A stretch of DNA of 64,000 nt from assembly GCF_949987515.2 (NCBI RefSeq), contig NC_082698.1, positions 6,832,955 to 6,896,954 of the forward strand, written 5' to 3'. Below are positions 9,426 through 18,055 of the stretch, in pieces. Position 1 is the first letter of the stretch; the number at the start of each line of letters is the position of its first letter. A program made the position numbers and the translations under genes. This DNA is from Delphinus delphis (Eukaryota; Chordata; Mammalia; Artiodactyla; Delphinidae). Below the pieces are notes generated by a model, which saw only the letters and a list, made by a program, of their open reading frames with translations, searched no databases and had not been told where the DNA came from.

Positions 9426-10899
9426 TTGGTCCTTGTCTAATGGCTGCCTTCTGTCTGCCGTTCGCCCTTCCTGCCTACTTCTATCCCCTATATTTCTTCC
9501 TCCAACCAGTGGCCAGTATCTTACTTAAATTCCTCTCCTGTCTCTTATCCCGTCTTATTTCACGGGCTTCCTGCTCTTTCTGCTTTCTTTCTTCCTTCTC
9601 TTCCTCTGTTTCTCTTTTGTTATATACTTTATCTGCCTCTTTTACTAACTCCTGAAGCGAAAATCCCTGCAAGCCATCTAGCCTTTGTAATTTCTTCTTA
9701 ATATCAGGGGCCGCTTGATCTATGAAAGCCATCGCTATAGTAGCCCTATGTCCCTCCGAAGTTGGATCATAAGGGGTAAAGCGTCTAAAGGCTTCCATTA
9801 AACGTTCCAGGAACACAGTTGGCGATTCCTGGGGCCCCTGAGTTACTTCCCTTACCTTAGCCAAATTAGTGGGCCGTCTGGCCGCTCCATGGAGACCCGC
9901 CACCAGAGCCTGGCGATACATTTTCAGGCGCTCCCTACCTTCCGGGGCATTGAAATCCCAGTTTGGCCTGACGAGTGGGAAACCAGCATCAATCTCATTA
10001 GGCAGCTGGGTAGGTTGCCCATTGGCGCCTAATACATTTTTTCTGGCTTCCAAAAGAACCCGTTGCCTCTCCTCAGTCGTTAGGAGAGTCTGGAGCAGCT
10101 GCTGACAATCATCCCATGTGGGCTGGTGGGAGAAAACAAGAGATTCTATTAAAGCGGTAAGGGCCTGTGGATTTTCGGAAAAAGTTGGGTTATGCATTTT
10201 CCAATTATAAAGATCTGCAGAGGAAAAGGGCCAATATTGGAGAGGTCTATTCCCTTGGCCATCGCGGGGGCCATATTCTCTAAGAGGTAGGGCAGTGGAG
10301 TCCGGGGAGATAGCCCTCCGGCTCCTAGTGCCCACTGAGGGACCCCTTTCTTCTTCCATCATGGATGGTTCCCTTGGTGCCGAGGGCAGTGGAGCTGGGG
10401 GTCCTCTAGGTGGTAGGGGATTCGGGGCCGGAGGATAAGGGGGTGGGGAATCCAAAAGAAGCAAATCGGACTGCGGGTCAGGATAAATCGCCTTCGGTAG
10501 ATCCGGGGCGTCGGGTAGCTTCTCCGTGTTGGGGTTTTTCTTTAAGGCTAATATCTCCGACGCTGCTGATGTATGCGCGGACGTACCTGTTGAGGAAACA
10601 AAGGGCCGGACCCACGGAGGTGGGGAGAGAATTAAATCTTCCCAGACCAAGACATATGGTACTTGGTCTGGATGTCCGTGGGGATCTATATTAAATATCT
10701 TAGACTTCAGCAGCTTAATCTTGTCTAATAAAAAGGATCCTTCGGGGGGCCATCCTATCTGAAATGTTGGCCATTCAGAGGCACACAAAGTCTGCCACTT
10801 TCCTTTCTTTACCTCTACCGAAAAATTATGGGCTCTGGCCCGAACTTCGGTCCAATAGCTTAGGGTAAGGGAAAGAGGAGTCGTCATAGTTTGTCCCAT

Positions 10900-11292
10900 T
10901 GTCGTCCGTCAGAGAAGAAGAATAGACCACAATACAGAAACAGTTAAAACTCCACGAAACACATATACGTATGGGCCACCGCGAGCTCGCTTCAAAACCG
11001 AAACTTCTTCAGATGCCAGTTACCACCAAGGGAACTGCCGAAACCGAGTGAAGGGGAGACAGAGTTTGCCTCTCCTTCCAGATGAGCCACTAGGGCGTCC
11101 CCTAGGGCTCATGGACGCCGGCTATTAGCACGTCTGCCTAGCCAGAGGTCCTATACAGATTCCATAATAAGCCGATTCTTACGGCTTTCCTCCGATAATG
11201 GCCCACAAAGAACAAGGGACAAACAGACAATCAAGCTCGAGCTTACCTGGTACCTCCAACTCCCGGTGTTCTTGTGGTCCGGGGCGAGTGGA
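10900..11292 (-). promoter_or_regulatory. proviral 5' leader (packaging region)
   Basis: About 390 nt of non-coding leader lies between the PBS and the gag ATG. It contains the splice donor. In gammaretroviruses this interval holds the RNA packaging signal and dimer hairpins. The location is seen, but the hairpins were not folded. Confidence 0.75.
11241..11250 (-). promoter_or_regulatory. major splice donor CCAG|GTAAGC
   Basis: The minus strand reads ACCAGGTAAGC about 45 nt after the PBS, a near-consensus donor. In the family this donor makes the env mRNA. Here the env message would encode only the short remnant. Confidence 0.75.
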
Positions 11293-11310
11293 ATCCCGGA
11301 CGAGCCCCCA
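11293..11310 (-). promoter_or_regulatory. primer binding site, tRNA-Pro type
   Basis: The 18 nt TGGGGGCTCGTCCGGGAT lies two bases (TT) downstream of the 5' LTR on the minus strand. It is the proline tRNA type used by many gammaretroviruses to prime minus-strand DNA synthesis. No mismatch is seen. Confidence 0.95.
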
Positions 11311-11478
11311 AATGTTAGACCTGCGCGGTCTCCTAGGAGTTTCGACTCGCCCAGGAAACAACAAGAGTCGGAAGTCGATGCAAAACGCAAGAGGTTTATT
11401 GAAGGCCGGTGCACCGGGGTTCCTTGGTCCTCACGCAGGAGGTCGAAGAAGGAACCCTTTTGGGCGCGAATATGTCAG

Positions 11479-11486
11479 TTTTATAG
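11479..11486 (-). promoter_or_regulatory. LTR TATA box (CTATAAAA)
   Basis: CTATAAAA on the minus strand lies downstream of three CCAAT-type sites and about 80 nt upstream of the AATAAA. This spacing is typical of a gammaretroviral U3 core promoter. The cap site was not assigned. Confidence 0.85.
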
Positions 11487-11576
11487 GTTCCCACTTCCCC
11501 GTATGTAAATTATAGATTTGGTTGTGTTCTCCTGCTGATTGGTCCCGGCTTAGGCTCGGACCAGAGAGGGAACTTG

Positions 11577-11700
11577 TCCCCAGCTGCCTGATTGGTCTTT
11601 GACAGACACCTTTTTTACATTTTGTTATCTCCCTCCTTCTCCCCAGCTGCCTGATTGGTCTTTGACAGACACCTTTTTTACATTTTGTTATCTCCCTCCT
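11577..11700 (-). repeat. 63-bp tandem duplication in U3 (5' LTR copy)
   Basis: These are the same two units as in the 3' LTR (starts 11577 and 11640), each with a CCAAT box and a CAGCTG E-box. This copy sits upstream of the active promoter and would be the transcriptional enhancer if functional. Confidence 0.9.
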
Positions 11701-11805
11701 CGGAAGGGGGCCGGACATCCTGGAAATTCACCCATTGTCTAAGAAGCCCCTATTGTCTGGAGAGTTCTTAATCATTAGCTGGAACAATGTCCCTCGAGTC
11801 CCACA

Positions 11806-11809
11806 GCTC
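11806..11809. repeat. target-site duplication, right copy (GCTC)
   Basis: GCTC directly follows the 5' LTR and matches the left copy at 5063-5066. Confidence 0.93.
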
Positions 11810-12339
11810 TAAACCCCGTGGCCTTCCCTTTGGAGTGGCTAGCAGTGCTTTAGCAAGATATGACGTTGTTGTAGGTGTCAGGGCACCAGGGCACGTCCAG
11901 CCTTCTGGAACTGCAGTGGCTAGACTTTTCTGCTGCCGAGGAGCCTCTGCAAAATGTGGAGATGGTGGCAAAGGGAGGGCAGGGCTGCAGCAACACACAG
12001 CTGCAGGAGACAGGTCCCCAGGGAATCTAGAATGGACAGTGGCCTGAGACTGTGCAATGCACTCAGAGCTCTGGCGTATTTGTGTACAGCCCGAGAGGTC
12101 ACAGCATGCCAAGGGGCCAGGGTACAGAGAAAAGAGCCTGAACCTTAGAGACGCTGGCACACGTGGGTGTGGATCCAGGGGTGTGATCCTGTGGCTTCTC
12201 CAGTCATCCATTCATCTTTCCCTCGCTTAGCGATTCATTCAGTTACTCAGTGCATGTTCACTGGGTCCTCCCAATACACAAGTCACCCAGGGGCAGCTGT
12301 GGAAAGCTGGTGGCCCGATGGAAAGGAGGATGCATTGGC
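11810..12339. other. host DNA right of provirus, nothing recognised
   Basis: This is unique-looking sequence with moderate GC. Open frames are short on both strands and show no domain or splice structure that I can support. Confidence 0.5.
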
Positions 12340-12830
12340 ACGTGTTTTAGTCAGTTTGGGCTGCCGTTATAGAATACTACAGACTGGGTAACTTAACAAC
12401 AGAAATTTATTTCTCACAGTTCTGGAGGCTGTACATAAGTGCTCAGGGTGCCATCATGGTCAGGTTAGGGCCCTCTTCTGGGTTGCAGACAGCCGTTTTT
12501 CTCATATCCTTACATGGAGGAAGGGGTGAGGGAGCTCTCTGGGGTCTCTTTTATACGGACACTAATTCCATTCCTAAGGGCTCCATCCTCATGAACTTAT
12601 CACCCCACAGGTCCCTCCTCCTAATAGTACCACATTTGAGGCTTGGACGTATTTCTTTTTTTTTTTTTTTTTCTTTAACTGCACCGTGCTGCTTGTGGGA
12701 TCTCAGTTCCCCTACCAGGGATTGAACCTGTGCCCTCGGCAGTGAAAAATGTGGAGTCCACCATTGGACCACCAGGGAATTCCCCTAGAGGCTTGTATTT
12801 CAACATATGAATTTGGGGAGAGTACATTCA
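12340..12830 (-). repeat. ancient LTR-type interspersed repeat, split by a SINE
   Basis: The start (TTTTAGTCAGTTTGGGCTGCC) and the body (AACAACAGAAATTTATTTCTC, then TTCTGGAGGCTG) are the reverse complement of the repeat at 42607-42990, so the same family occurs in both orientations. A short SINE at about 12656-12786 interrupts it. I do not assign a family name with certainty. Confidence 0.6.
12656..12786 (-). mobile_element. short tRNA-derived SINE
   Basis: On the minus strand it starts GGGAATTCCCTGGTGGTCCA, contains GGTTCAATCCCTGGT (a B-box) and ends in a poly-A tail (the T run at about 12656-12673). Imperfect GAGGCTTG copies flank it. It lacks the longer body of the CHR copies. Confidence 0.8.
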
Positions 12831-13548
12831 GTCCAGAAGCTCAGGCTGTGGCTGGTCAGTGGGCTAAGGACTAGACCAAGGCTTGCTCAGGGCAATGGAG
12901 GCTTGTTTGAGTGCGGGGAGGACGTGCTGCTCAGAGACAGGCTTGGGAAGTGCTGGACGTGCTGGACAGAGCTGCTGTGTGGCCAGAGGAGGCAGTGCCA
13001 GCTTCTCAGACCAGACCAGGCCAGGAAGGCCATCAGAGTATTCCCGGGGCCTGCGGAAGTTGGGACGTTGGGCAAATTACCGTAACCCCTGGACTGTCAC
13101 TCTGTCTTGAAACCAGGGACCATAATACCTGCCAGGAGACTGGTTGGGTGGCTTTAATGAAATAGTGTATATAAAGCAAGTGAAACAGAGGATGTGCTAA
13201 CAAATGGCAGATGTAATGACTGATACTGTCACAATTAATCTCCACTGGACGTAACACTCTTGTGAGGGTCTCACTTGGCTGACTATACCATATGTTCCTC
13301 TCCATCTCTGCAGTCTTTAATTTTTTTAATTTGTCTTAATGAACTTGGCATCTGTGTATTTGTTACCATGAGTCACCTCAAATAATTTTTAGAAATGGAT
13401 GGGGGTACATTGTAAGTAAATATAGTTATCTGGGATAATAAGTAGATTGCATGTCCTACTGATGAATTGATCCATTCATCTTTTTTTCAAGGTGTTCTCT
13501 ATTCAGAAAAGGATAAAATATCTGGGAGAAAAATAAGATGGAAGAGAG
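12831..13548. other. host non-coding DNA
   Basis: No gene or clear repeat was recognised. Short open frames overlap on both strands and have no domain. Confidence 0.45.
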
Positions 13549-13564
13549 AAGAATTTCAATTTTA

Positions 13565-13921
13565 TTCTTGTTTTAATTAATTAATCTTTTTATTTTTGGC
13601 TGCGTTGGGTCTTCTTTGCTGCGCATACAGGCCTTCTCTAGTTGCAGCAAGTGGGGGCTACTCTTCGTTGTGTTGTACGGGCTTCTCATTGCGGTGGCTT
13701 CTCTTGTTACAGAGCGTGGGCTCTAGGCATGCAGGCTTCAGTAGTTGTGACATGCGGGCTCAGTAGTTGTGGCTCCCAGGCTCTAGAGCACAGGCTCAGT
13801 AGTTGTGGAGCACGGGCTTAGTTGCTCCGCGGCATGTGGACTCTTCCCAGACCAGGGTTCGAACCCATGTCCCCTGCATTAGCAGGCGGATTCTTAACCA
13901 CAATGCCACCAGGGAAGTCCC
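13565..13921 (-). mobile_element. CHR-type SINE (long form)
   Basis: The minus-strand head is GGGACTTCCCTGGTGGCATT. The body has repeated GAGCCACAACTACTGAG-type segments and an A/T tail. A 16-bp flanking repeat, AAGAATTTCAATTTTA, lies at 13549-13564 and 13922-13937 with one mismatch. The mismatch and body divergence suggest an older copy. Confidence 0.92.
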
Positions 13922-14379
13922 AAGAATCTCAATTTTAGGTTATTACTTGTAATGGGATGAATTGATAGAAGAAGTACACAAATTTTATGTAAAATATTTG
14001 TGTGATATAAGTGTACTGCTGTCATTGGATAGATCCATATTATGTTCCAGCTGGCAATCAGTGTGGCAGGGGTTCAATGTGAAGAATGATTGCAGGTGAT
14101 AAATACTCCATCCTTCATACACAGAGCCGATGTTCTGGACCCACCAACACTTTCATACACTGGCGCTTTCTAACTCATGATATCGGAATTCCAAGTGACT
14201 GTGGGAAATGAGAGGCCAGCGTATGTGAGCCCACGTGGGACCAGGTGGGGCCCGAGAGATGCAGTCCTCTTCCAGAGGGCGGATTTGGGAGGGAATGTCC
14301 AAGAGCAGGAGTCAGACAAGCTTAAGCTTGCATCCCATCTGCCACTAGCTTTCCAGCGATGTGACATTGCAAAGAAAGA

Positions 14380-14510
14380 CTTTTAGCCTCTCTCCGGCTC
14401 AGTTTCCTTATCTGTAAAATGGGTGAAAATAACACCCACCTCAAAGCATTTTACAAGTTAAGATACTTGCTGAGCACCTCACCCTTAGTCTGGTATACAG
14501 TTAATATGTA
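14380..14510 (-). repeat. MIR SINE fragment
   Basis: CTCAGTTTCCTTATCTGTAA, AATGGGTGAAAATAACACCC and a later TTACAAGTTAAG are the usual MIR core words in reverse orientation. Confidence 0.7.
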
Positions 14511-15125
14511 ATAAAAAAATTCTTTTGAAGAAAGATAGCGATAATAATACTCTCAAATTTGGCCTCATTAATACAAGATTTCTACTGATATTATAAGCCT
14601 TGGAGATGCTTTCAGAAAATAAACTTTAAAGTAAATTTGGATTAATGAAATGAGGTGATAGAAGCCTAAGAGTCATCTTGGATCTGAATTAGTAAGTGAA
14701 CAGCCACACGTCCTTATGCGGAGGATAATTACTCAGGACGAGCTGCATTTGGCTGACGCAGGTTTGGCCTTGGCCGGGCAGCAGTGATGCGGGGTTTTGA
14801 ATTTTGGCTGGGCCATTCTTGGTTGAGATTGAGGCAAGAAGGGGGTCGGCAAGGACTGTGTTCTTCTATGAGATGTGCCCCCAGGAGAGAGACATGCTCC
14901 GTCTAACCCCTGGTAATAAGCCCCATGTGAACCAGGTGCTTACTCAAGTCCTGTCCTCAGGACGACCCCCAAGGGAGGAACTATTATTCTTCCCATCTCA
15001 CAGATAAAACGGAAAACAGACTTAGGCTCAAGGGCACACAGAACAGGTAGTGTGAGGTTTGACCCCGGGCGGGGGGCGCTCTTAGCCATTGTCCCTCCCC
15101 AGGTGGGTACTGAGCCTGCGAAGTT

Positions 15126-15175
15126 GTGTTATGAAGATAGAGGCGAAGGTGTGTTATGAAGATAGAGGCGAAGGT
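15126..15175 (+). repeat. perfect 25-bp tandem duplication
   Basis: The unit GTGTTATGAAGATAGAGGCG plus AAGGT occurs twice, head to tail, with no mismatch. It is a recent local duplication with no known function. Confidence 0.9.
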
Positions 15176-17648
15176 AGCATGCCAGTGAAGACATTCCACA
15201 GAGACGAGCTACATCACCGATTTTATTTCATAGTTACCAGCGTCAATGTAGAGAGAAATAATATTAAGTGTATAGCAATAGATAAAAATACCTTTAGAAA
15301 AGAGAGATAATTAAGAAGTAAGGCTGGAAAAAGCTGGATTATTTGAAAGAAAAATTGTTAGGATGAAAGGAGATACCCTCTGAGCAGCCAACAGAAGAGT
15401 GAGGAAAGCAGTTCTCCGGGTAGGAGGAGAATGTGCAGCCTTTGGGAAGTGTTGACTTGGGACACACTAGTAACAGAAGAGTCTGCGGCCGTTATGGATT
15501 GAGCCCGCCATGGGCTCCTGGTGTGAACTTGTTATCGGAGTATTTTATAGTCCACCTGACCAAAAAGAGCAACTGGACTGTGAAATGATAGAGCAAATAA
15601 AAAAAGCCGTAAAAGAGCCAGAGTGATAGTAATGGGAGATTTTTAAGTACCTGAGCACAGAGCAGAGTGCATTAAGTGGATGAAATAAAGCTTGAAGCGT
15701 GTGTGGAAGAGGCTTTGGGGATGGGAGAGTGGGAGGTGGGGAGGAGGGTGGTGAGGAAGGAGGGAAGTTTCTCTGGAGGGGACTGTTTAACTCAGCATCT
15801 AATGTATTACTGCCTAACACAGAAGGTATAATGAAAATGAGCATCTGCATTAGCAAGTTTGTTCCCATGGCAGGTCAGCCCAGTCCTTTCTCTTGGCCTC
15901 TGCCCCCAAGGAAAGTCTTCTGTGTCTAGCTTTCTGCATCCTTAGAACGTTCCTGCACAACCTCCAGTTCATCCAACCCACAACCCAGGCATTTTGAGGG
16001 GGTGGGGGGGACTGGAATCCCAAGATCAATGTCAGCATCGATTCCTAAATTCACCACATTGCAGCCTTGTTCTGATTGCACTGGTTAGTGTATTTATTTA
16101 AAATTTAGATTACATTTCTGGATTATAGTTTTAAAACATGTTTCTGAATACGTCTCAGAGTGAGTGCTTCCTATACCAGTAAATTAATAAATGCATTTCT
16201 TCAGGGTGACCGCCAGGCCAGCCATGTGTCAAGCACTCATGTCCTGCACTGAGGGGCTCAGGCTGCAGGACAGGATGCCCCACACTCACACCTGCTGAGG
16301 CAGAGGTGGGCCCAGGAAGCCCCACAGTAAATCCTCGGTGATCGGTGATGGGTGAGCAGTGAAGCAGTGAGCGTGGGGTAGTAAGGGAGCTCGGGCAGGA
16401 AGAAAGCCCCTGTCATTCTCTCTGCTTTCAGGATGGTTAGTGAACCGAGCTGCCCCCGGCCCTGGGGTAAGCCTGATCTAAACTCTCAGTCTGAGTGTTG
16501 AGAAATGGAATCCCATTTGCCAGCCCAAAGGCCCAGAAAACAGGACAGTGTGGGTAGTTGCTCAGCCCAGCTGTGGCTGAGAGTGCCGTGTGTTAACACG
16601 AGTTGATTATTTGAGGGTGTAACAGAGATGCCAAATTCTGAGCTTGTGGATGCAAGAGGCAGAGTGGATGGGGAAGAGTCCAGGGTCCACACTGCCACAC
16701 AGGAGCACCAGGCATGGCGCGGGAGGCCGGGATCTCCTCGGGGTCAGGTCTCGCCTCTGCCCTGGTCCACTATTCCCTCTCTGAAGAGTGATGACTGGGC
16801 TCCAAGGTTGTCGGGAGGAGAAAAGTCTCCCCGCATCTCCCTTACCATTTGGTTCAGTTTCCTTTGTTTGTAAAGCACTTTGTTCTAACACACCAGACTC
16901 CAAAAGACTGCTTAGCTTTCCCCTTCACAACACAAAAATAAAATGCTGGCAAAATATTATTTTAGCTATTTGTTCTGAGATGATGCTTTCCATTTTCAGG
17001 AAGTTAATAATGGGCTCTGAGGGGATTTTTCCTGGGCCCAGTAGCAATGTTATAAAATTAAACATCCATGTGAGTGAAGGAAATTGAAATAATTATCTTG
17101 CAGAGTGGAGGGAAGCCTCTTCTGCTCCAGCGCGCACCCTCAGCCCGAGCGCGGCAAGGTAACCCCTAACAACCTCACTCCAAAGCGTAATTCCTCTTCA
17201 GCGTTAGGCGTCCACCAACGTTTTGAAGCTTCATCCCTCTACATTATGCCTCCAGTAAGCACTCTGCTTTTCCTGGTGGCCCTCCAGGACTTTGTGAGGC
17301 AGAAGCAAGACAGCTCAGGGGTTATGTGATGGACACCACATCCCTTTAGGTACCACCTGAGATGGCCCCTGGCTCCGCCTCCCATCACCTGCCTGGTGCT
17401 CACTGCTTCCCTCACCTTCCGTGACCGAGGCGGCTGAACACAGAGACTGAGGTTTAGGGAAGGAGATTTTCTTGTCCTGTTCGGGCCAATCTCTAAGAAT
17501 GGGCTAAACAGCAGTACCTGGAAGTGTTCAGACTGGAGACCAAACTACATTAAGGGCTTCTAAGTGGGAAGGGTGTGGGCAGTGGACCCCAGGATGGCTC
17601 ACTGCACGGCAATGTGCCTTTGGTCATGGCGCGGAGGGCTTCATTCCC

Positions 17649-17671
17649 TCATTCATTCATTCATTCATTCA
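17649..17671 (+). repeat. (ATTC)n microsatellite
   Basis: Five to six CATT units lie ahead of a MIR-like sequence. Confidence 0.85.
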
Positions 17672-17680
17672 GGAGAGTCC

Positions 17681-17870
17681 TGGCTCTGTTTTTTACTGGC
17701 TGTGAAATCTTAGGCAACTTCTGAATCTGTTTCTCCATTTCTTTTTGTAAGTTTCAGGGACTGGTGCCTACCTCAATTGATTGGGAAAATTAGAAGAATT
17801 CAGGTGAAACCCTTGGAACAGTGTTTGGTGTGTAATAAACACTCAGTAAATATTGACCATGATGATGACT
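17681..17870 (-). repeat. MIR-like fragment
   Basis: GGCTGTGAAATCTTAGGCAA, TCTGTTTCTCCATTTC and AATAAACACTCAGTAAATAT match the order of MIR words in reverse orientation. It is decayed. Confidence 0.55.
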
Positions 17871-17880
17871 ATGGTGATTG

Positions 17881-18055
17881 TATCAGCAGGGGTCCAGTCA
17901 GGGAAACAGAAACTACACTAGTTATCTTAACAGAGAGAATTTAATATGAGAAACTGGTTAGCAAGGATTGGTGGACAGAAGTGAAGGGGAATGCAGGTAG
18001 TAACTGCAGGAAGCAGCCACCACCCACTGGGGCTGGGGGAACATTGAGATGATTA
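17881..18055. repeat. ancient LTR/MER-type fragment
   Basis: GTCCAGTCAGGGAAACAGAA followed by GAGAATTTAATATGAGAAAC resembles the start of the repeat at 60895-61400 (CTCCAGGGAAACAGAACC). The family is not assigned. Confidence 0.45.

Larger units (their letters stand above)
9318..10899 (-). pseudogene. gag: gag polyprotein, frameshifted before nucleocapsid
   Basis: Gag builds the virion core at the plasma membrane. The ATG at 10897-10899 begins MGQT with a myristoylation Gly2. In the first frame (472 codons, stop TAG 9481-9483) I see matrix at about 1-125 and a proline-rich p12-like region with late-domain motifs PPPY (152-155) and PSAP (172-175). Capsid starts near 205. A major homology region lies at about 354-378 (QGPQE...FLERL), and a charged Glu/Lys/Arg helix at 428-457. 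The register then shifts at about 9505-9513. The nucleocapsid, with one CX2CX4HX4C knuckle at 9384-9425 and a basic tail, continues in another frame to UAG 9318. The total span of about 527 codons is normal for the genus. As read, the product would lack nucleocapsid and could not reach the readthrough codon. Confidence 0.95.
5067..11805 (-). mobile_element. endogenous gammaretrovirus provirus, env-deleted
   Basis: This is a complete LTR-to-LTR provirus in minus orientation. In transcription order it holds the 5' LTR (11313-11805), tRNA-Pro type PBS, leader with splice donor, gag, pro-pol, an env remnant, polypurine tract and 3' LTR (5067-5559). A gag stop read through into pol in the same frame, PPPY and PSAP late motifs, a single CCHC knuckle and pol-env overlap all indicate Gammaretrovirus. 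At 6.7 kb it is shorter than the usual 8-9 kb because nearly all of env is missing. The LTRs look identical and CpGs are well preserved, so the insertion is recent. Coding lesions are described in the gene entries. A gammaretroviral ERV is known from killer whale (KWERV); whether this is the same lineage cannot be decided without alignment. Confidence 0.97.
11313..11805 (-). repeat. 5' LTR of provirus
   Basis: The 493-bp LTR starts at TGTGGGACTC (11805) and ends ...TCTAACA (11313) in proviral sense. It is offset from the 3' LTR by exactly 6,246 bp, with no difference noticed by eye. It holds the U3 duplication (about 11577-11700), TATA box at 11479-11486 and AATAAA at 11395-11400. In this copy the promoter is the functional part. 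Confidence 0.96.
13938..17640. other. host non-coding DNA with old repeat traces
   Basis: About 14380-14510 reads as a MIR core in reverse (TCAGTTTCCTTATCTGTAAA). A 25-bp tandem duplication is at 15126-15175. No exon, RNA gene or pseudogene was recognised. Frames of up to about 107 codons overlap on both strands and look like chance. Confidence 0.5.
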
